A stretch of 15,879 bases of DNA from Dinochytrium kinnereticum (taxonomy: Eukaryota > Chytridiomycota > Chytridiomycetes > Chytridiales > Chytridiaceae). Positions 1 through 6,900 of the stretch are shown piece by piece. The stretch is taken from contig JADGJT010000462.1 of the NCBI GenBank assembly GCA_027604005.1, forward strand, positions 1-15,879, read 5' to 3'. The notes beneath the pieces are model-generated. The model was given only the letters and a program-made list of their open reading frames with translations. It ran no database searches and had not been told where the DNA came from. Within the stretch, counting starts at the first letter, position 1. Each line of letters begins with the position of its first letter. The translations under genes were made by a program, and so were the position numbers.

Positions 1-222
1 CAAATTCGACAAATCAGCAACGGTGGCGCTGCTGTGAGGGCGAGCGGGTGATCGCGGAGGGGAAGGCAAGCGGGAGGCGTGGTGTCGGCGATGCGGAATA
101 GGAAGCGTTGAGCTGCGTCGACGGTGTGTTTTTCGTGAGGATGATGGTGAGGGCAAAGGGGCGTTTGAGGCCAGGCGTTGTGGATGGGACAGTGGTGTAG
201 AGGCGATGGTATGCAGTGACAT
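1..222 (-). CDS. Possible N-terminal exon of an unidentified protein, cut by the left edge
   Basis: From an ATG at 222 the minus strand is open for 74 codons up to the window edge. The predicted start is rich in Ser, Pro, Arg and His with almost no acidic residues, which would suit a mitochondrial presequence or a disordered N-terminus. No domain is visible. A second minus-strand frame is open from 256 to 14, but it begins at TTG and ends inside the window, so it is less likely as a gene start. The stretch is GC-rich compared with the AT-rich DNA that follows, which fits coding or promoter-proximal sequence. I do not recognise the protein, and it may be chance. Confidence 0.3.
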   Translation of the reverse strand, partial: MSLHTIASTPLSHPQRLASNAPLPSPSSSRKTHRRRSSTLPIPHRRHHASRLPSPPRSPARPHSSATVADLSNL

Positions 223-579
223 GATAGATCCGCGAGACGCTCTGTGGCGTGGCCAAGTTGAATGAAGCAGACGGAGGTGCTATGAAGGTGTTTGAATGAT
301 GGATGTGATGTTGAGTATCCCGATAGAAAGGATCTGATGGAGTAGGTTAGATAGGTAGGGGATGAGGGGAGTGATAAGAGTGCGTATGTATGTTTTGAGT
401 CAAGTCAGTCAGGCAGATTGTCAGATTGCGAATTCAATTCAGAATTCATTAGCAGCAGTGCGCAATCTTGCCCCAATCAAATCAGGCAGAGGGCAGATGC
501 GATGCTCAGCTAATGGGAATTTAGTAAATTTTTATTTATTTAATTTATTATTTATTCGTTGAACACTTGGAGACTTGCC

Positions 580-626
580 ATTCATTCATTCAATTCATTC
601 AATTCATTCTAATCATTCAATTCAAC
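580..626. repeat. Degenerate ATTC microsatellite
   Basis: Repeated ATTC units alternate with AATTC units, for example ATTCATTCATTCAATTC. They are flanked on the left by a TTTA-rich tract. This is a simple repeat with no coding meaning. Confidence 0.85.
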
Positions 627-700
627 AGTCAACACCTTCCAACAAACAACTAATAACTGCCTTCCAACACATCACATCCATCCATTCATGTCCACACACT

Positions 701-724
701 CATCCATCCATCCATCCATCCATC
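701..724. repeat. CATC microsatellite, six perfect units
   Basis: Six uninterrupted CATC units, with further CATC-like units just upstream at about 675-690. This is a likely length-polymorphic simple repeat. Confidence 0.9.
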
Positions 725-863
725 TCATGCAAATACCTGCTTGTGCTTGTTGCTGAACACGCATTGTTCTTAATGCTCTCTCTCTTATTGAACAGATTGC
801 TTCTATTAAATAATATGCACAACAATAAATAATATTGTAATAATGAACATCGTCTCAAGCACG

Positions 864-1823
864 TCACAGCGCGCAATCATCGTACTTCTCCTTATACACC
901 CAGTGCATCCCTGGCATATCTGCTCCCTGCGCCAACGCCAACCGATACATCTGCGCTGCCTTCTTCTTATCCGCCCTGATCCCATCCCCGCGCATGTAAG
1001 CCTCCGCAAGCTCAAGCTGAGCATCCATGTCTCCCAGCTGCGCAGCCACCTTCAGATAATACATTCCCGTGTCCTTATCCCTCTTCACACCCCAACCCTG
1101 TCGAAAACATTGCGAGAGTTCAAACAATGCAAACGAGAGCTCCTCAGAGGCGATCCGACGAATCCTCGTGTTCACACCGAAACAGGATTGACGTTTGGTT
1201 GCGGTCGTGGTGTGCGTGGAGGAAAGGGTGCCACCTTGGATCGGGGTTCGGCTGCTGCTTCTGTCTGGGAGGGTGGTGGGCGGTGGTTGAGGTGGACGGG
1301 TTCGTTGTTGCTGTGTTGCTGATGGCGGGTAACTTGATGCTGAGGCGCTATCGTCCATCATAACCTCTCCCACGGCAGCTTCTGCCGTTCGCACGAGAAT
1401 CTTGACGGCCGCTGTCTCATCCTTGGCGATCCCCCAGCCATGCCTCAGATGAATGGCGTATAGAAACAGTCCCAGCTGTGACCCCCCATTGGCCGCAACC
1501 GAAAAGTAGTAGGTTGAAGCGTCCAGACACTCCAGCTCATGGTACCAGATTCCTCTCATCAAAGGTTCAATGCACTCTTTCGGCGGTTTAGGCGCTCTGT
1601 CAATCTCAGCTGGTCGTGGCAGGGTGTTGACTTTTGGAAGGGGGCCACAGAGGATGGTCCCATCATTCTGTTTCTTTCCCACAAAGCGTTGGTACCGACT
1701 TGATGAGCCTCCAGTGGATGCTCCTGATGAGAGATATCCCGAGTCCATCGACGGGGATGGGGACACCATGAGCGGTGCACCTCCCTCCAGCTGCTTCTTT
1801 GTCTTGTTTCCAAAGAGGCCCAT
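864..1823 (-). CDS. Sel1-repeat protein of the fungal Nif1/DSF2 type
   Basis: Intronless, 319 residues. The longer frame begins at TTG 1826; the first ATG is 1823. Residues 1-75 are Ser/Gly-rich and basic. Sel1-like helical repeats follow at about 99-155 (AxxxGxxLGLFLYAIHLRHGWG pattern) and 227-305 (elements FRQGWGV, AAQLGDMDAQLELAEAYMRGDG and KKAAQMYRLALAQG). The protein ends in MHWVYKEKYD, much like the W-x-Y/W-K-x-K-Y tail of fungal Sel1 proteins such as S. pombe Nif1 and yeast DSF2. The two repeat blocks are separated by a Ser/Thr/Pro/Gln-rich insert at about 157-215. Sel1 repeats are protein-binding scaffolds; Nif1 is known as a partner of a mitotic kinase, and related Sel1 proteins activate chitin synthase. 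The family is clear, but the exact orthologue is inferred. The second residue is Gly, so N-myristoylation is conceivable, though position 6 is Asn rather than Ser. Confidence 0.8.
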   Translation of the reverse strand: MGLFGNKTKKQLEGGAPLMVSPSPSMDSGYLSSGASTGGSSSRYQRFVGKKQNDGTILCGPLPKVNTLPRPAEIDRAPKPPKECIEPLMRGIWYHELECLDASTYYFSVAANGGSQLGLFLYAIHLRHGWGIAKDETAAVKILVRTAEAAVGEVMMDDSASASSYPPSATQQQRTRPPQPPPTTLPDRSSSRTPIQGGTLSSTHTTTATKRQSCFGVNTRIRRIASEELSFALFELSQCFRQGWGVKRDKDTGMYYLKVAAQLGDMDAQLELAEAYMRGDGIRADKKKAAQMYRLALAQGADMPGMHWVYKEKYDDCAL

Positions 1824-2935
1824 CAAGCCGAATCAAGCAATCCAGTGCTGAGATGATGGTTGAATAAAGCGATGCAGTGGGGTGTTGGTATGATGTGAGA
1901 GGGGCTGAAGGTGGTCAAGGCTGCAAGGCAAGGATAGTGTTAAGTGGTTGACGGACGTTTTGGATGTTGTAGGAGATTGGTGTAACGAGCGCCGCATCTC
2001 CCGAATGATCGGTTGTCTGGATGCTGTCGCGTGCTTACTGTCAGCGCACAAGTTCCGTTGGATTTTGCCATCTTTCACTTTGGTTGTATCACGCGATGGA
2101 ACCGCAGTTCCTGCGATTCGGCGATCGTTGAAACAGCCATCCATCATTGCGTTTGCCATTCACTTCAGCCGTCGAGCTTGTGGTTGAACCCAGGGCGCTG
2201 CTGAAGCCGTGATCTCCATCAATCACCTGCATGTCAAAGAGGCACATTACAAACAGACCTGGCGGAGTCCAAGAAGAAAAGTGGCCTCAGACGGCCAGTC
2301 TGAAGGGTGCGGTGGACAGCTGCTGCTGCCGGTGCAGGACAGGCCAAACAACCACCAAAAGGACGAGGGACATATGGGAGCATCTTTTGAGGGTGGATAG
2401 TTGAACTATCAAGAGTATGCTAACTTATAATAAAGACAGGAGTGATGTGCCTCTGTGGATTAACTTATGACGCATGAGACATGCTGGACAAGACACCAGC
2501 AGAAAATGCTGGGAATGCTCTGCATGTAGGCTGCCAACCTCAGCCTCGCTGAGTGAGTCAAAACATTATGGTCACTCGCATCAGATTACAGCACAGCACT
2601 GCAGTCAAGGATGGATTCAACACACTTGAAGACATGTCCAAAAAATATTTTATTAAATAACATGTCTTTTGAAAGGGTTCTACAGGACCTAAGCCTGGGC
2701 GGTTTCCCTTTATGTCTTTATTCACAGCTTTGGATTGAAAAGCCCAGTGTAGCTTCTAATTAACCGGCCTCTTCTCTCTGACTCTGTGGATTTCACAGAG
2801 ATTAAAAAATAGCGCTGCATGGTCATAGCCAGCGATCGCGTCGGTCCATTGATTGTCACCGCCAACGCCCAGGCTGGCCAAGTTGATCTCATATAAAAGT
2901 CGCCCTCAGAGTCGCTTCTCATTCAGTATCTCATC
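1824..2935. other. Intergenic region, no convincing gene
   Basis: The left part (to about 2160) should include the promoter and 5' UTR of the minus-strand Sel1 gene. It contains a 108-codon minus-strand ATG ORF (1833-2159) with low-complexity composition and no recognisable domain, which I treat as chance or an upstream ORF. From 2200 to 2880 I see no sustained coding frame on either strand. An AATAAA-like element lies near 2430 and an AT-rich tract at 2640-2665. The right end is the promoter of the small cysteine-rich gene. Confidence 0.55.
2892..2899 (+). promoter_or_regulatory. TATA box of the small cysteine-rich gene
   Basis: TATAAAAG lies 37 bp before the ATG at 2936, a spacing that would give a very short leader. 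This is the clearest core promoter in the window. TATA-driven fungal genes are often highly or conditionally expressed, which is inference here. Confidence 0.65.
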
Positions 2936-3212
2936 ATGTCTGTCACAGGTAATTTATTCCGTGATCCCTCCGCAGGACTTCTGCCAAACACTTTGAATTA
3001 ACGAAGCAATGACTGACTCTATTTCACCCAAAGCCTCTTGCGCGAAATACGATGCCGCCTGCGCTCAGGCCGTCACAGCCTTCTCCTCAACCTTCAAACC
3101 AGCAATCTACGGCGACTGCGGAGATGTCATCCGTCTCTGCCGCGCTTGCCCCCCAGGCTCTACCGACCTTGACTCCTGCTTCCTCTCCACCGAATCCCAA
3201 CTCAGCAGTTAA
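2936..3212 (+). CDS. Small six-cysteine protein of unknown function, two exons
   Basis: Exons 2936-2948 and 3007-3212, joined over a 58-nt GT-AG intron, give 72 residues. A shorter in-frame start (ATG 3009, 67 residues) needs no splicing. I prefer the spliced form because ATG 2936 sits 37 bp after a TATA box and the junction keeps frame. In the 67-residue numbering the cysteines lie at 11, 18, 37, 44, 47 and 57, that is C-x6-C-x18-C-x6-C-x2-C-x9-C. There is no signal peptide, membrane segment or basic patch, so the protein is probably cytosolic or exported by another route; metal binding or disulfides are possible. I recognise no family. It is not a hydrophobin (eight cysteines with a CC pair). 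A polyadenylation signal follows 55 nt after the stop. Confidence 0.6.
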
Positions 3213-3266
3213 ATTCCTCATTTTTAGGATTTTTTTTGTTTTATATGTAATATCCTCATATAATAC

Positions 3267-3272
3267 AATAAA
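3267..3272 (+). terminator. AATAAA polyadenylation signal of the small cysteine-rich gene
   Basis: A perfect AATAAA lies 54 nt after the TAA stop (3210-3212), in a T-rich then AT-rich 3' region. Together with the TATA box it gives this small gene clear borders. Confidence 0.6.
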
Positions 3273-3639
3273 CGCCGGTTGATCGTCGTCGACCCTTGCT
3301 GCTTTGTATCATAATAGTCCAAGTATATGTCTAGAGCAGATACAGGAAAGGACGTTCGGCTTGCCGGACGAAATTGTCTATTCAGTTAGCAGTGTTCAGA
3401 GATTCACTACCTATAAGAGATGCACTGGCGCTCTGAGCGGCCTCGCTTACAAGACGGCCTGAATATCTGTAGAAATATCCAGACTTGCTAGCCCTGAAGG
3501 ATCGCACCGCATCAGCAAGGAGCCTCAACCAATTCATTCATTCGTGCCCACATGCCAAAATTAGTCACTGTGACTGCCAGTCACTTACCATGCCCATCAT
3601 GAAGGCATTTCGAACCAAGTATCAGCAAGCATTAATTGT

Positions 3640-3804
3640 TTAGGCCTGTGTTGGAGGAGGACTTAAATGATGGTGTTGAGATTTCTCAGTCAAATTCCAA
3701 ATCAAACCAGAGTTCTCAGGACTGACAAGCTGAGCATCCATTTGCACCGTCAACCTGGTCAAAGCTGACGCGGCCAGCACTGGCCCGTTCTTGAGCATCT
3801 GAAC
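3640..3804 (-). CDS. Weak candidate: short minus-strand ORF or exon, unidentified
   Basis: A minus-strand frame is open from 3855 to the stop at 3640, but the long form begins with GTG. The first ATG within it (near 3798) follows directly after TTACGTTCAG, which could be an intron acceptor. The codons have a coding-like look, with leucines and valines ending in G or C. There is no domain and I recognise no homologue. An upstream exon would have to overlap the first exon of the TRIM37-like gene in antisense. It may be a small gene, an antisense transcript or chance. Confidence 0.15.
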   Translation of the reverse strand, partial: VQMLKNGPVLAASALTRLTVQMDAQLVSPENSGLIWNLTEKSQHHHLSPPPTQA

Positions 3805-3945
3805 GTAAGCTGGAGATAACACAGACGGTTGATTGGAGGCGTCATTGGATATCACCTACTGAGAGCCTCGAAAGCTTGGTCAAGAGCCCGCTTTCACCAA
3901 CAACACCCACCAAATTGTATTCATACGAGAGTGCTTACTTTCAGA

Positions 3946-6900
3946 ATGGCAACTTCCTCGGCTATACCGTTTCATTCGAATTCAGAGCCTTTTCAGAGCA
4001 TTATGGCGAGAGTGATGGGAAATCAATCGTCTATGAATGGTGATGGTCAACCTCACAGCCCCTCTCGGCCTTCCTCGTCTTCATTTCCTCCTCAATTTGA
4101 AGACATGTGAGTTTATGCAAATGTTGAAATCCGTTAAAAGGTTCTGCGCATGTTTGCCAAATGAGGAGGCATTTTCTGGGATTTGGGTCTATACGTGTGA
4201 TTTCTACTAAACATCATGTTTGACACCAACCACACAGCTTCAAATGCTATATATGCTTCGAATCCCTATCCAAACCAGTAATGTGTCCTTCGTGCTCCAA
4301 GATCGGGTGTGAGGGCTGCGTTGTTGTAAGTGTGCTTGACTGAATGACTTTTCTAATGGTTGTGACCATTTTCATCTCTCCGTCGTGATAGAAATGGCTG
4401 GCCCAGGATAAGAACCAATGCCCCCACTGCAGGTCACCTCTTGTGAAATCCAATCTAGTGCCTTGTCGGTTTGTGGAGGAATTAGCTCAGGTGAGATTGC
4501 CCATTCTTTTGCCACCTCTTTCTTGAAGAACGTGGCAATCAATGTGGGGGACTCGCTATCAGCATGTATTTATCTCGTTGTTTTTAGCAACTTCGAGGCG
4601 CTATCGTTACGTCTTATTCTGGGAATGGGGGCCAGGTTCCGGTCTGCTCAAGTCATCCTAATGTGCCAGTTTACTACTTTTGTCATGACTGCAAGGATGG
4701 TGAGCAGTTTTTATTACTTGGCAGAAAAGATGACCGTGTTTGTTTTTTTGTTTCTTTCTTTTGTGTTTTTTTCTCGATTTTGTCAACTTCACCTAATTAT
4801 TTATTTAGCAATATGCTCCGACTGTGCAGTTATTGACAATAAGGTTAGCTGCAGATGATTCTGTTCCTGATTAAATTAACTATTCATCCTTCTATGATTT
4901 GCTTTCGTCTTTCCTTTTCCTATTGAATATGTGTCTCTCTGCTTCCCCAGCACCGGGATCATAAGTTTGAACATCTTCACACCGTGTACAAAGCTCACCG
5001 GTCGACAATAGAGATCAAATCCGGTGTCTTAAGACACCGGCTGAATACTTTTCAGACTTCCTTGGGTAAGCTAGGTGAGATGATGGTAGAGATAAGGGAT
5101 AAAAAGAAGGAGGTAATGAATATCGAGATGGGCCGTTTTTGGCCCCCCCCCCGTTTCTTTTGCTCGTTTAATTTCCATATCAATTTTGTTTGTTTTACCT
5201 CTCGAAGTCATTGTTGATATGATCTTGTTGGCCGTTCAAGGCTGAAGGGATACTCGCAAGTTTCGCCAACACCGTGAAGGCGAAGATTGAAGTTCAGGCT
5301 CGTGATAAGATTTTGGTGCTTATGGGTATGTGAATTGCATTAATGAAATTTTATATGGCTATTTGTTTTGTACCTACCATTTACATTAATCTTTTTGGTA
5401 TAAGATAAGAAAAATGAAGTGCAGGCCGAATCGGAATTGATGAAAATGACCTTAGATACACTTGAAACCCACATTCAGAAAGCCCCTCAAATGGATCTTA
5501 TTCGTAACAGTGAAAAGATTGTAGATTTATTAGCAAACGTATGGGTTACGCATTCCACATACCTTTAACTAATATATTTTTTTTGTTGTATGCTAGCATC
5601 CTGCTGCTATTGCTCCGCCGGAGAATCCTCTGAGTACTCTCCTAGGACCTGGGGTCAATAGTGAGGAGTTTCTGAGAATTGAAAGCGAGGTTGTTCCTTC
5701 TTATGAATCGAGCGTCTTTCGAATCCATGGGTTTTCAAGGTTGAAAGGTTCCCAGGAAGTAGTTTTCTCGGATGTGCTTTTTTCATCTGGTGTTGAGTGG
5801 CGTTTGAAGGTTTATTGTGCGGGTATGTTTTCGATTAGCCTCGTCTTCTTTCTTGGTCAAAGGATATTCTTTTTGTCTTGATTATCTGGGGTGTGATAAG
5901 TATTCATCTTTTTTTTTGTTTTATTTCAGGAAATGGCGTTGCAAAAGGATCGTTTTTATCTGTTTTTCTAGAAATGGTAAAGGGGGACACCAAATCCACT
6001 GCGTATCAATATCGTATTGAGCTTGTAAGTTTTGGGAGCTCTAGGCTCATCTAATCTAATATTTTCCTCTATCAGATCCCATCAATAGAATCATCAGCAC
6101 CTTCTTTATTACCATCGCGACTATCCATAACGACTCCTCGTGACCCAGTAACTCTTCCAGGGCCCGCTATACCAGATATTGACAGATCTCTCTTTCAAAA
6201 TCCGCCCAGTTCATCCTTAACATTCGATTCAAGACCATCACACGCTCAATCACCCCCCCCATCTGTCTGTCGTGAGTTCACTTCCAACTTTGTGATAGGC
6301 GAATGTTGGGGTTATAATCGGTTCTGCCGGCTCGATTCCTTGACGTTTCAAGAGGGTCAGACGAATTATCTGGATCCTGCGGACGATGCTATCGTCATCA
6401 GATTTTCTGTTCGCCCCACGAGTTATAGACAGAAATGTCTGGATCTAGAGAGGTAGGCGCGGGAATGAGGCTTTTCCGCTCGTGTTGAGTCTGACCTTAT
6501 TACATAGGTATATCAAATCCCTTAAATCTTCCGTGGATCCATTGCAAGAATCACATCACTCTCCGCAACGTCTCAAGATACCATCTGTTGAGAAGGGATC
6601 GACAAAGGAAACTAAATGCGCCTTCCTTCTGGCTCCAACCGATTCAATCCTAACTCTTACCGAAGTTCCCACAGCAGTCGAACGGAGTTTGAGGTCTGAA
6701 TCGCGGCCACAATCAGCAGATCTCGTGCCTGTGATTTCCTCGAATCTACAAAACACCGATGCTCCTGTAGAAGTTGTTTCATATGCTGTCGATCGCATTG
6801 AAGGAAACTCGGTAAGGGATCAGGCTGTTGATGGTGAGGAGGATGAGGGAAGTTTGAACGGTAGTCGTGATGGAGAGGGGTTGAGCCCGTCGACGAACAC

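Larger units (their letters stand above)
223..863. other. Intergenic stretch with simple repeats, no gene seen
   Basis: Between the edge ORF and the Sel1-repeat gene I find no supportable coding sequence. The stretch becomes AT-rich after about 520 and holds TTTA-rich sequence (about 525-558), ATTC-type repeats and a CATC run, annotated separately. The short plus-strand ORFs here read straight through these repeats and are low complexity. The 3' UTR of the minus-strand Sel1 gene should lie in the right part of this stretch. Confidence 0.6.
3213..3945. other. Intergenic region upstream of the TRIM37-like gene
   Basis: No firm gene. Visible items are an imperfect inverted repeat near 3352-3370 (CGTTCGGC and GCCGGACG arms), three AGTCAC/GTGACT hexamers at 3563-3584, two inverted CCAAT boxes (ATTGG at 3832-3836 and 3844-3848) and a weak minus-strand ORF (3640-3855, listed separately). 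The CCAAT boxes lie about 100 bp before the chosen TRIM37-like start and could belong to its promoter. Confidence 0.5.

Noticed and set aside
575..832. 85-codon plus-strand ORF rich in His, Ser and Ile
   Set aside because: It is a translation of the ATTC and CATC microsatellites.
2722..2922. 66-codon minus-strand ORF
   Set aside because: It covers the promoter and TATA box of the small cysteine-rich gene and has no domain.
4418..4858. 146-codon plus-strand ORF
   Set aside because: It reads through TRIM37-like exons 3-5 and their introns in the wrong frame, giving a spurious hydrophobic protein.
5144..5155. Run of C bases as a possible programmed frameshift site
   Set aside because: It lies inside TRIM37-like intron 6, not in coding sequence, so it is only a homopolymer.
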